A stretch of 17,552 nucleotides of DNA from Maribacter sp. Its GTDB lineage: Bacteria; Bacteroidota; Bacteroidia; Flavobacteriales; Flavobacteriaceae. The translations under genes and the position numbers were made by a program. Below the pieces are notes generated by a model. It saw only the letters and a program-made list of their open reading frames with translations. It ran no database searches and was not told the DNA's origin. Every line of letters begins with the position of its first letter. Positions within the stretch are counted from its first letter, which is position 1. Below are positions 1 through 7,439 of the stretch, one piece after another. The DNA is taken from positions 1 to 17,552 of the forward strand of contig JAHHKH010000273.1 in the NCBI GenBank assembly GCA_018679695.1, read 5' to 3'.

Positions 1-1
1 C

Positions 2-400
2 AAGGAAAATGCGGAGTGCAATGGGGTGGAAGTCGAGTTCTTTCAGGCCAATATATTGAAAGGGGTTAATCTTGGGAAAAAATTTGATATTATTGTTTCG
101 AATCCCCCATATGTGAGAATGTTGGAAAAAAATCAAATGCAATCAAATGTGGTTGATAATGAGCCCGGCATTGCATTGTTCGTTGAGGATAATGACCCAT
201 TGATATTTTACCGAAGCATCATTGAATTCGCCAAGACCAACTTGAAAAATGAGGGTTATATTTTTTTTGAATTTAATCAATATCTGGCCGAAGAGATCAA
301 GAAACTTCTTTCAGAGGAAAATATGGTTATGGTACTTCGTAAGGACATATTCGGGAATGATAGGATGCTCAAAGCAAAATTTAAAAATTCTAATCAATAA
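2..400 (+). CDS. prmC: Peptide chain release factor N5-glutamine methyltransferase, C-terminal part (5' end outside window)
   Basis: PrmC methylates the glutamine of the GGQ motif in release factors RF1 and RF2, using S-adenosylmethionine. The reading frame is open from base 2, so the gene starts before the window; a GTG at 26 is an internal codon, not a start. The visible 132 residues hold the family's catalytic NPPY motif (bases 101-112), preceded by the FDIIVS strand. Next comes the typical EPGIALF...DPLIFYRSII segment and a C-terminal KDIFGNDRM, which matches the PrmC 'kD..G.dR' ending. The N-terminal helical domain and the SAM-binding glycine motif lie outside the window. The stop is 5 bases before the next gene, so the two are probably co-transcribed. 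Another NPPY methyltransferase such as PrmB is possible but less likely given the C-terminal motif. Confidence 0.88.
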   Translation, partial: KENAECNGVEVEFFQANILKGVNLGKKFDIIVSNPPYVRMLEKNQMQSNVVDNEPGIALFVEDNDPLIFYRSIIEFAKTNLKNEGYIFFEFNQYLAEEIKKLLSEENMVMVLRKDIFGNDRMLKAKFKNSNQ

Positions 401-405
401 GTAAG

Positions 406-987
406 GTGAAAAGTATCGTTGTTTTTTGTGGGAGTAGTGAGGGTAATGATCCTGATGTGTTACAGGCTGCCTATGACTTGGGTAAGACATTGGCCCTTAA
501 CAATTTAACCTTAGTGTATGGTGCTGCTAAAATAGGCGTTATGGGAAAGGTTGCCCTAGGTGCATTGGACCATAATGGAAAGGTCATTGGCATAATCCCC
601 GATTTTTTAAAGCTAAAGGAAGTTTTCCATACTGGCCTGACCGAATTGATTGTAACAGAGAACATGCATGAACGTAAATTATCCATGCATGAACTTTCTG
701 ATGGTATAATCACGCTCCCAGGTGGCTTTGGAACTTTGGAAGAATTATTCGAAATGATTACTTGGGCGCAATTGGGTCTCCATCAAAAGCCGATCGGTAT
801 TTTGAACACCAATGGATTTTATGATGATTTATTGAAGATGTTACGGAAAATGGTTGACCTTGGTTTTTTGAAATTGGAAAATTACAATATGCTTTTAGTG
901 GAGGATTCCATTGATCGATTACTGCTTAAAATGGATGAGTACAAACCATTACCATTGCCAAAATGGATTGAAAAAGACCAGTTATAA
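406..987 (+). CDS. LOG-family protein (TIGR00730 type, putative nucleoside 5'-monophosphate phosphoribohydrolase)
   Basis: This 193-residue Rossmann-fold protein belongs to the 'Lonely Guy'/YgdH-like family; characterised members cleave the base from (cytokinin) nucleoside 5'-monophosphates. Visible signatures are the N-terminal strand VVFCGSS (residues 5-11), YGAAKIGVMG (38-47, the family's YGGG-x-GLMG loop with two glycines replaced), MHERK (87-91) and the hallmark PGGFGTLEE (105-113), which carries the catalytic glutamate. Length is normal for the family. The start is GTG at 406; the next in-frame ATG (541) would remove the first Rossmann strand, so GTG is preferred. The stop TAA is directly followed by the ATG of ligA, which suggests one transcript. 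The true substrate in a bacterium cannot be read from the sequence; many bacterial members are misnamed lysine decarboxylases. Confidence 0.9.
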   Translation: MKSIVVFCGSSEGNDPDVLQAAYDLGKTLALNNLTLVYGAAKIGVMGKVALGALDHNGKVIGIIPDFLKLKEVFHTGLTELIVTENMHERKLSMHELSDGIITLPGGFGTLEELFEMITWAQLGLHQKPIGILNTNGFYDDLLKMLRKMVDLGFLKLENYNMLLVEDSIDRLLLKMDEYKPLPLPKWIEKDQL

Positions 988-3000
988 ATGAATATTCAGG
1001 AACAGATTGAAGCGCTTCGCACTGAGCTTCGGGAACATAATCATAACTATTATGTTTTGGATAAACCCACCATATCCGATTATGAATTTGATATGAAACT
1101 AAAGGCATTGCAAGAACTCGAAGCCAAGCATCCTGAGTTCTATGATGCGACATCGCCAACCTTACGGGTAGGAGGGGATATTACCAAGAGTTTTAAAACC
1201 ATTGTGCATGAGCATCGCATGTATTCCTTGGATAATTCCTATTCAAAGGAAGACCTGGAGGATTGGGAAAAACGAAATCAACGCATACTTGGGGATGTGG
1301 AAGTAGAATTTACTTGTGAGCTCAAATATGACGGGGCTTCAATAAACCTCACTTATGAAGATGGACAATTGATTAAGGCAGTTACCCGGGGTGACGGTTT
1401 CCAAGGTGATGAGGTTACCACAAATATAAAAACCATTCGCTCTGTACCACTAAAGCTTACCGGGGATTATCCTCCTAAATTTGATATTCGAGGGGAAATC
1501 ATCCTGCCTTTGGACGGTTTCGCGAAAATGAATGAGGAACGCGTTGCGGCCGGGGATGACCCCTATATGAATCCTAGGAACACGGCGTCAGGTAGCCTAA
1601 AGTTGCAGGATAGCGCAGCCGTGGCACAACGTCCTTTGGACTGCTTATTATATGGTATTGTGGGTCCTAATACTGGTATTACATCACAATTTCAAATGCT
1701 TGAAAAGGCCAGGAACTGGGGTTTTAAAGTGCCGACAATAGCAAAATTATGTAAATCAACCTCCGAGGTATTGGCCTTTGTAGATTACTGGGATGAACAC
1801 AGACACGATTTGCCATATGAGATTGACGGTGTGGTAGTCAAAGTGAACAACATTCAACATCAAGAAGAGTTGGGATACACCGCTAAATCACCACGATGGG
1901 CTATGGCGTATAAGTTCAAGGCCGAGCAAGTATCTACCGTGTTGAATGAAATAACGTATCAAGTGGGTCGTACCGGAGCAATTACTCCTGTAGCCAATTT
2001 AGAACCTGTACTACTGGCCGGAACTACTGTGAAGAGGGCCTCTTTACACAATGCAGACCAAATTGAAAAATTGGATATTCGTGAAGGGGATACGGTATAT
2101 GTTGAGAAAGGCGGAGAGATTATTCCAAAAATCGTAGGAGTCGATTTATCAAAACGACCCGCAGATTCCAAGCCCACAGAATATATTACACATTGTCCGG
2201 AATGCGGCACGGAATTGCTGCGCACCCAAGGTGACGCAAAGCATTATTGTACCAACTTTTATGGTTGTCCGACGCAGATTACGGGTCGCATACAGCATTT
2301 TATTTCCCGGAAGGCAATGGACATCGAAGGCCTTGGTGGCGAAACGGTCGAATTGCTTTTCAAGGAAGGTCTTATACGAAATTATGCTGATCTGTATATC
2401 TTGACCAAAGAGCAGATTGTACCCTTGGAGCGCATGGCTGAAAAGTCCGCTGAAAATTTGGTAAAAGGTGTGGCTGAATCTGTGAATATACCTTTTGAAC
2501 GGGTTTTGTTTGCCTTAGGAATTCGATTTGTCGGGGAGACCGTGGCCAAAAAATTGGCAAAAGCCTATAAGAATATCGATGCTTTAATGGCGGCCACAAT
2601 TGATGAACTGAAAGTAGTTGATGAAATTGGAGAGCGTATAGCACAGAGTGTGGTGGAGTTTTTTCAAAATGAGCGAAATCTTGAAAATATAAATCGTTTA
2701 AAGGATTACGGACTGCAATTTGAAATATCCGCGGATAAATTATTGAATCAAACCGAGATCCTTAAGGGGAAAACCTTTGTCGTTTCGGGAGTTTTCGAAT
2801 TATTGAGCAGAAATGAACTTAAGAAACTAATCGAGGACAATGGGGGCAAGGTAGGTTCATCAATTTCTTCAAAAACAGCCTTTTTGGTGGCTGGCGATAA
2901 AATGGGTCCAAGTAAAAGAACGAAAGCCGAAACTCTAGGGATTCCGATAATTTCCGAACATGATTTTCTTAATATGGTGAATGAGGGCTTCAATTTATGA
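988..3000 (+). CDS. ligA: NAD+-dependent DNA ligase LigA
   Basis: LigA seals nicks in DNA during replication and repair, using NAD+ as AMP donor. At 670 residues it has the full normal length. Domain order is complete: the Ia domain at the N-terminus (HNHNYYVLDKPTISDYEFD, residues 17-35), the adenylation domain with nucleophilic Lys113 in ELKYDGAS, an OB-fold region (about 320-395), a Cys4 zinc finger (C403, C406, C421, C427), helix-hairpin-helix repeats (about 440-580, with GLGGETVE and LGIRFVGE), and a C-terminal BRCT domain (about 592-665). The start ATG abuts the stop of the LOG-family gene. The last four bases of the gene (ATGA) also contain the start of the following M23 peptidase gene. 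No key residue is missing. Confidence 0.98.
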   Translation: MNIQEQIEALRTELREHNHNYYVLDKPTISDYEFDMKLKALQELEAKHPEFYDATSPTLRVGGDITKSFKTIVHEHRMYSLDNSYSKEDLEDWEKRNQRILGDVEVEFTCELKYDGASINLTYEDGQLIKAVTRGDGFQGDEVTTNIKTIRSVPLKLTGDYPPKFDIRGEIILPLDGFAKMNEERVAAGDDPYMNPRNTASGSLKLQDSAAVAQRPLDCLLYGIVGPNTGITSQFQMLEKARNWGFKVPTIAKLCKSTSEVLAFVDYWDEHRHDLPYEIDGVVVKVNNIQHQEELGYTAKSPRWAMAYKFKAEQVSTVLNEITYQVGRTGAITPVANLEPVLLAGTTVKRASLHNADQIEKLDIREGDTVYVEKGGEIIPKIVGVDLSKRPADSKPTEYITHCPECGTELLRTQGDAKHYCTNFYGCPTQITGRIQHFISRKAMDIEGLGGETVELLFKEGLIRNYADLYILTKEQIVPLERMAEKSAENLVKGVAESVNIPFERVLFALGIRFVGETVAKKLAKAYKNIDALMAATIDELKVVDEIGERIAQSVVEFFQNERNLENINRLKDYGLQFEISADKLLNQTEILKGKTFVVSGVFELLSRNELKKLIEDNGGKVGSSISSKTAFLVAGDKMGPSKRTKAETLGIPIISEHDFLNMVNEGFNL

Positions 3001-3575
3001 TAACCAATACTACAAGGCGTTTTTGGTACGCCCTATTATCCTCAATCGCTTTTTTAGTGCGTTATCGCTATTTTAAAAGATGGTTCTGGGTAATTGCCCT
3101 AATATTGGGAGTTGGGTTTATCATCCCACAGAAAATGATAATTCCGGTAACTGGGGCTACAACAAAAAGTTGGGCGGAAGATTCGTTTTGGGCCTATCCC
3201 TGGGGAACTTCGATTACCCATAAAGGCATTGATATATTTGCTGAAAGGGGCACAACTGTAGTTTCGGCTACCTATGGCTTTGTGGTCTATACCCATGAAG
3301 GGGGTAAAGGCGGAAAATCAGTGATGGTTTTAGGGCCAAAATGGCGGTTCCACTATTATGCCCATTTAGATTCTTATGATGCCTTCGCTTTTCAACCCGT
3401 TAAATCGGGAACGGAGTTGGGTACTGTGGGTGATACGGGTAATGCTAAAGGAAAACCACCGCATTTGCATTATGCGATTACGTCCCCCTTTCCCTATCCT
3501 CACTTGTATGATAACGAAGCTGTACAAGGATGGAAGAAGATATTTTACCTGAATCCAGATATTTGGTTGAGATGA
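2997..3575 (+). CDS. Membrane-anchored M23 family metallopeptidase (LytM-like)
   Basis: A 192-residue zinc endopeptidase of the M23/LytM family, whose members cut peptidoglycan cross-links or stems in the periplasm. The N-terminus has two hydrophobic stretches (about residues 9-21 and 29-45) separated by the basic RYRYFKRW, and no clear signal-peptidase site. It is therefore probably held in the inner membrane with the catalytic domain outside. The zinc and catalytic residues are all present: His75 and Asp79 in HKGID, His123 in HYYAHLD, and His156/His158 in PHLHY. There is no extra substrate-binding or coiled-coil domain, and the catalytic domain fills the rest of the chain. The start ATG overlaps the ligA stop in ATGA, so translation is likely coupled. 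Its partner in cell-wall turnover cannot be deduced here. Confidence 0.92.
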   Translation: MITNTTRRFWYALLSSIAFLVRYRYFKRWFWVIALILGVGFIIPQKMIIPVTGATTKSWAEDSFWAYPWGTSITHKGIDIFAERGTTVVSATYGFVVYTHEGGKGGKSVMVLGPKWRFHYYAHLDSYDAFAFQPVKSGTELGTVGDTGNAKGKPPHLHYAITSPFPYPHLYDNEAVQGWKKIFYLNPDIWLR

Positions 3576-3616
3576 ATGGTAGTGTATAAATTAAAGCATT
3601 AGATTTTTATTTAGAT

Positions 3617-4867
3617 ATGGATTACTTTTTAATAAGCACAGTTCTTGTTTTTCTTTCAGCGGCATTTGGTTTTATAAATGTGCGTTTTCTAAAGTTGCCC
3701 AATACCATTGGTCTTATGGTCATAACCATATTGTTCACCTTGGGAGTATTTGTATTAAGTTATATTGATGATACACTTTTGAATGCCGAGAAATATATTA
3801 TTACCCATATCGATTTTAAAACGATACTGTTGGATATAATGTTGAGTTTCTTGCTTTTCGCAGGTGCGCTACATACCAATTTCCAACAATTACATGTACA
3901 ACGATGGCCTATTTTGATATTTTCAACGGTCGGAATATTGCTGTCAACGTTTTTAGTTGGCACTGCCATTTATTATATGTTGATGATCTTCAATATGAAC
4001 GTCGACTATATTTATTGTCTGCTATTTGGCGCCTTGATCTCTCCAACCGATCCTATTGCCGTACTTGGTATTTTAAAAAAGGCCGGGGTTCCTAAAAAAT
4101 TGGAAACGAAAATCGTTGGGGAATCCCTTTTCAATGATGGGGTAGGTGTTGTTGTGTTCCTAACGATATTCAAATTTGCATCTTCAGGAAATGAAAATGT
4201 TAATGCGTTTGACGTATTGGAATTATTCGGAATTGAGGTTTTTGGCGGCATTATCCTTGGATTGCTTTTAGGTTGGATTACGTACCGTCTTATGAGGTCT
4301 ATTGATGATTATGATATTGAGGTGATCATAACGCTGGCTACTGTAATGGTAGGAACCGTAATCGCACAAAAATTCCATTTATCAGCCCCTTTAGCCATGG
4401 TAACGGCAGGTCTGGTAGTGGGTAATGATACTTTTCGTGACAGTGCCATGTCTGAAATCACGGAAACCTATGTAGACAAGTTTTGGGAATTGATAGATAT
4501 TCTGCTGAACACCTTGTTGTTTGTCTTAATTGGTATGGAAATACTTGTTTTGACTTTTAAACTTGATTATGTAATAGCGGGATTATCAGCCATCCCCATA
4601 ATTTTGATAAGCAGATACTTGTCATTACTAGTACCGATTAACTTTTTTGAGAAAAAATTGGATTTTGTGCCCAATACCAATCTGATAATGACTTGGGGTG
4701 GACTAAGGGGCGGAATATCAATTGCACTTGCTTTGGGATTGACCCAGGATATGCACCGTGATTTGTTTTTGGTGGTTACGTACATAATAGTCGTATTCTC
4801 AATCATTGTTCAAGGATTGACCGTGGGCAAATTGGTTAAAAAATTTACCGCGGATGACCCCAAGTGA
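3617..4867 (+). CDS. Na+/H+ (monovalent cation:proton) antiporter, CPA1/NhaP type
   Basis: A 416-residue polytopic inner-membrane protein of the sodium/proton exchanger family, which expels Na+ (or K+) in exchange for H+ for pH and salt balance. Hydrophobic segments run through the whole chain; I estimate 11-13 membrane helices. The diagnostic motifs are SPTDPIAV (residues 142-149, carrying the TDP signature) and GESLFNDGVGVVVF (168-181, with the Asn173-Asp174 pair of the cation-binding site). The ND pair points to electroneutral CPA1 exchange instead of the DD pair of electrogenic CPA2. A later TWGGLRGGISIALALG segment is also typical of NhaP. There is no C-terminal regulatory domain; the protein ends shortly after the last helix. 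The next gene overlaps its end by 14 bases. Ion specificity cannot be told from sequence alone. Confidence 0.93.
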   Translation: MDYFLISTVLVFLSAAFGFINVRFLKLPNTIGLMVITILFTLGVFVLSYIDDTLLNAEKYIITHIDFKTILLDIMLSFLLFAGALHTNFQQLHVQRWPILIFSTVGILLSTFLVGTAIYYMLMIFNMNVDYIYCLLFGALISPTDPIAVLGILKKAGVPKKLETKIVGESLFNDGVGVVVFLTIFKFASSGNENVNAFDVLELFGIEVFGGIILGLLLGWITYRLMRSIDDYDIEVIITLATVMVGTVIAQKFHLSAPLAMVTAGLVVGNDTFRDSAMSEITETYVDKFWELIDILLNTLLFVLIGMEILVLTFKLDYVIAGLSAIPIILISRYLSLLVPINFFEKKLDFVPNTNLIMTWGGLRGGISIALALGLTQDMHRDLFLVVTYIIVVFSIIVQGLTVGKLVKKFTADDPK

Positions 4868-5159
4868 TTATAATCAATTCATTAAAAACCTGAATAATCA
4901 AAACCCTCCAAGAGAATGGCCCTTAACACTAAAGGCATTATGGTTTGATGCCAAAGGCAATTGGGAAGCATCGCATGAAATTGCCCAGGATATTCATACC
5001 GAATTAGGTAATTGGATCCATGCCTATTTACATAGAAAAGAAGGAGATGAATTCAATGCTGGATATTGGTACCGGAGGGCCAATAGGCCTTTTCCCAATT
5101 ATTCATTGGATGATGAATTGGAGGTTATTGTAAATTGGATTTTGCGATCAGAAAATTAA
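4854..5159 (+). CDS. Small conserved protein of unknown function (Trp/His-rich, helical)
   Basis: A 101-residue soluble protein with no signal peptide or membrane segment. I do not recognise a named domain, but the composition is that of a real, constrained protein. It has many Trp, Tyr and His residues in motif-like runs: EWPLTLKALWFDAKGNWEASHE (20-41), GNWIHAYLHRKEGDEFNAGYWY (52-73), then RRANRPFP. From memory, similar WPL.L.ALW.DAKG.W..AH proteins occur in several phyla without an assigned function. The GDEFNAGYWYRRA segment resembles a single TPR/Sel1-like helix, but one repeat is not enough to call. The gene overlaps the antiporter by 14 bases in another frame, so it is probably made from the same transcript. 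Its stop codon directly abuts the stop of the opposite-strand nucleotidase gene. Confidence 0.85.
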   Translation: MTPSDYNQFIKNLNNQNPPREWPLTLKALWFDAKGNWEASHEIAQDIHTELGNWIHAYLHRKEGDEFNAGYWYRRANRPFPNYSLDDELEVIVNWILRSEN

Positions 5160-6071
5160 CTAAACCAGAATAGTGGTTCCTTTTGCTTCTTTGTTCTTGG
5201 CACTATCAAAGTAAAAATCAACCCTGCCAAGGTTAATCCCATAACATCCTACTTGATTTACCAAAATATTGCTTCCGTTTGAATTTTTGGTAATTGTTGG
5301 CTTGTCCAAAAAAGTATGGGTGTGCCCACCAATGATCAAGTCGGTATATTTTGTTTTCGCCGCCAATTTCAAATCATCCGGTTTTTCGATATCCTTATAA
5401 TGATACCCCAAATGGGAAAGGCAAATAATTAAATCACAGTTTTCCTCCTCCTTTAATTGCTTTTCAACTTCGGTTGTTATTTCATAAGGGTCTAAATATT
5501 GGGTCTCTCTGTAGAGTTTCTTAGTGACCAAACCTTTAAGTTCAATGCCAATGCCATAAACCCCAATTTTTAGTCCATTGGCAAAATAGGTCTTATAGGG
5601 TTTAACATATCCGTCCATTATCGTATTGCTAAAATCATAATTGGCAGAAAGCAGTTCGAACGACGCATGCGGAAGTTGGGCAAAGAGGCCGTCTATACCA
5701 TTATCAAAGTCATGGTTGCCAATGGTCGCTGCATCATACTTGAGCATGCTCATAAGTTTGAATTCCAATTCACCACCATAAAAATTGAAATAGGGAGTGC
5801 CTTGGAATATATCACCAGCATCGAATAATAGGGTGTTTGGGTTTTCTTTTCGAATGGCATCGACCAAAGTGGCTCTTCTTGCTAATCCTCCCAAGTTAGG
5901 GAATCGCGAATGGTTTTTTGGGAAAGGATCAATATGGCTATGAACATCGTTGGTATGTACTATTGTGAGTCGTTTTTTGGATTCTCCCAAACAAGAATTT
6001 AATGATAGTCCCCCCAAACCAACATAAGCGGTAGAAGCAGAAGTTTTGGCAATGAATTTTCGTCTATCCAT
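5160..6071 (-). CDS. Exported metallophosphatase, N-terminal catalytic half of a split 5'-nucleotidase (UshA-like)
   Basis: This 303-residue protein is the calcineurin-like phosphatase domain of the UshA/5'-nucleotidase family, which hydrolyses nucleotides and related phosphates outside the cytoplasm. All five dimetal motifs are present: HTNDVHSH (Asp42, His44), GDIFQG (Asp87), GNHDFD (118-123), SHLGYH (His220) and GGHTHTF (His250, His252). The chain ends where the UshA substrate domain would begin; that domain is encoded by the gene just upstream. I chose ATG at 6071 because it gives MDRRKFIAKTSAS, a twin-arginine-type signal followed by a possible lipobox LNSC (Cys27). A 13-residue longer form starting at 6110 would overlap the previous gene and bury the signal. 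Only one base separates this ATG from the upstream stop, so the pair is one transcript. Confidence 0.93.
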   Translation of the reverse strand: MDRRKFIAKTSASTAYVGLGGLSLNSCLGESKKRLTIVHTNDVHSHIDPFPKNHSRFPNLGGLARRATLVDAIRKENPNTLLFDAGDIFQGTPYFNFYGGELEFKLMSMLKYDAATIGNHDFDNGIDGLFAQLPHASFELLSANYDFSNTIMDGYVKPYKTYFANGLKIGVYGIGIELKGLVTKKLYRETQYLDPYEITTEVEKQLKEEENCDLIICLSHLGYHYKDIEKPDDLKLAAKTKYTDLIIGGHTHTFLDKPTITKNSNGSNILVNQVGCYGINLGRVDFYFDSAKNKEAKGTTILV

Positions 6072-6072
6072 A

Positions 6073-6834
6073 TTATTCCATATAGAATCTATTGTCAACT
6101 TTTGGAGCAATGGTGTCTACTTTCTTAAAATAATCGATCATGGCGTTACGAATCAAATAGTCAGTATCGCTAATTGCTGTATTGTTCTTAAAGAATCCCA
6201 TATTATCCCCACCAGACACCAGATAATCTGAAGTTGCCACAAAGTATGTACTTTCCGCATTAATTGGTTCCCCCTTGATTTTAGCAGACCGTAACTTTCT
6301 GTTTTTATCAATTACGATTTGCATTCCAGCGATAGGGTGGGCCCTACCTGAAGCTATTAAAAATGAAATCATTTCCTGAACATCAGTGCCCTTGACCTCG
6401 ACAATGACGATGTTATTCTCAAAGGGCATGACTTCAAAAGCATTTCTTGCGCTTACCTTCCCTTCCGAAATAATGGATCGGATGCCCCCATGGTTCAACA
6501 AAACAAAATCGATTTCTTTTCCGGTGCGTGATTTAAAAATGGGACTGGCTTCGGATAATACAATATCAGCCATTAAATTACCTGCCGATGTGTTGAATTC
6601 GCCATCGGTCTTGGTTATTGCCTTGGGTGCATAGGCCAAAGCACTATCCAAGATGGTATTGATACGTGTTCTATAAGGTAAAACATAACCTTCTATTGTA
6701 GCTTTTTTGGAATAAGTACTGTCCAGGGAAATCTGTTTACCCTCAATTTTTATTAAATTAAGCTTATTTTGATTGCAAGAATATAAAACACAGATTGTTA
6801 TCAATACAACAAAATGTTTTATTTTTAAACACAT
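6073..6834 (-). CDS. Lipoprotein with 5'-nucleotidase C-terminal (substrate-binding) domain
   Basis: A 253-residue protein made of the domain that normally forms the C-terminal half of UshA-type 5'-nucleotidases and binds the nucleoside part of the substrate. Family motifs are all there: NTSAGNLMADIVLSEA, LLNHGGIRS followed by SARNAFEVMPFENNIV, and the late FVATSDYLVSGGDNMGFF. The N-terminus is a lipoprotein signal: MCLKIK, a hydrophobic stretch, then the lipobox LYSC with Cys20. It contains no metal-binding phosphatase motifs, so it should depend on the partner encoded one base downstream. It is the first gene of the - strand pair, and its start lies 68 bases from the divergent gene at 6903. 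I think it acts as a complex with the phosphatase half, but free-standing roles are possible. Confidence 0.92.
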   Translation of the reverse strand: MCLKIKHFVVLITICVLYSCNQNKLNLIKIEGKQISLDSTYSKKATIEGYVLPYRTRINTILDSALAYAPKAITKTDGEFNTSAGNLMADIVLSEASPIFKSRTGKEIDFVLLNHGGIRSIISEGKVSARNAFEVMPFENNIVIVEVKGTDVQEMISFLIASGRAHPIAGMQIVIDKNRKLRSAKIKGEPINAESTYFVATSDYLVSGGDNMGFFKNNTAISDTDYLIRNAMIDYFKKVDTIAPKVDNRFYME

Positions 6835-6875
6835 TATAGTTTTTAAATTAGCCTCGGAAAGATGAGTGTTTATTA

Positions 6876-6897
6876 TTTACATTTGTGTAAATGTAAA
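6876..6897. promoter_or_regulatory. Perfect 9-bp inverted repeat (TTTACATTT-GTGT-AAATGTAAA) in the divergent promoter region
   Basis: The two 9-base arms are exact reverse complements with a 4-base centre. The site sits between the divergent nucleotidase pair and the DUF6913-like/dapA genes. The left arm runs into TACATTTG (6878-6885), an exact match to the Bacteroidota -7 consensus TAnnTTTG, reading rightwards. The same position on the other strand reads TACATTTA, one mismatch from consensus, facing left. It could be an operator for a dimeric regulator, or two overlapping promoters facing each other. There is no clear TTG -33 element at the expected spacing. The + strand ATG is only 6 bases after the repeat, so the + transcript from this box would have a very short leader. 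Confidence 0.5.
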
Positions 6898-6902
6898 AAT
6901 AC

Positions 6903-7439
6903 ATGTTTTTTAAAGGATTAAGGGATAAATTCAAACACAAATCTGGCGAAAAGTTTTTAACGGAACAATTGTCGAAAACGGCCCCTACAGTTGATCGGAG
7001 TCGGGGAATTACTTCCATCGGGTGTATTGTCGATTTAGATAATTTTGACAAGCCCGAACTTTTTTATGAGTTTGTAGATGAATATAAACTGAGACCTAAC
7101 GCAGTAAAGATAATTGGTTATAAGAATTATTATGATAAGAATTCGCCCTATTCCACACCTGTGTTTTCCGATAAGGATTTGGGTTGGAAAGGGGAAATTG
7201 AGAATAGTTACGCATTGGAGTTCTTGAGCAGGGATTATGATTTGTTGGTCAATTACTATAATGCGGAGAATTTATTATTGCAATTGATGACCGTTAAAAC
7301 GAGAGCTCGCGTTAAGGTAGGATTTAAAGAAGTTGATCAAAAATTGAATGATCTAATATTAGGATTGCCCTTAAAGGATTTCAAAACATTTAAATTGGAG
7401 CTAAAGAAGTATTTGCGGGTTCTAAATGAAATAGAATAA
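6903..7439 (+). CDS. Conserved Bacteroidota protein, probably DUF6913 family, upstream of dapA
   Basis: A 178-residue cytoplasmic protein with no signal peptide or membrane helix and a basic N-terminus (FKGLRDKFKHKSGEKF). I see a Rossmann-like alternation: SIGCIVDLDNFDKPE near residues 38-52, AVKIIGYKNYYDK, then VFSDKDLGWKGE and DYDLLVNYYNAEN, ending in a helical LKDFKTFKLELKKYLRVLNEIE. The pattern matches the uncharacterised family that I recall as DUF6913, found next to dapA in flavobacteria; the family name is from memory. Its stop overlaps the dapA start by one base (TAATG), so the two are co-translated. No catalytic motif can be assigned. The link to lysine or peptidoglycan-precursor synthesis rests only on the neighbour. 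Confidence 0.85.
   Translation: MFFKGLRDKFKHKSGEKFLTEQLSKTAPTVDRSRGITSIGCIVDLDNFDKPELFYEFVDEYKLRPNAVKIIGYKNYYDKNSPYSTPVFSDKDLGWKGEIENSYALEFLSRDYDLLVNYYNAENLLLQLMTVKTRARVKVGFKEVDQKLNDLILGLPLKDFKTFKLELKKYLRVLNEIE

Noticed and set aside
926..1159. Open frame on the - strand across the LOG-family/ligA junction
   Set aside because: Antisense to two convincing genes and rich in residues typical of shadow frames.
3576..3616. Possible promoter (TAGATTTT) in the gap before the antiporter
   Set aside because: It deviates from TAnnTTTG at the last base, there is no -33 element, and it lies only about 10 bases before the ATG, so it is too weak to list.
6072..6110. Longer start for the phosphatase half of the nucleotidase (13 extra residues)
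   Set aside because: It overlaps the end of the upstream gene and would place the twin-arginine signal inside the chain; ATG 6071 directly follows the upstream stop.
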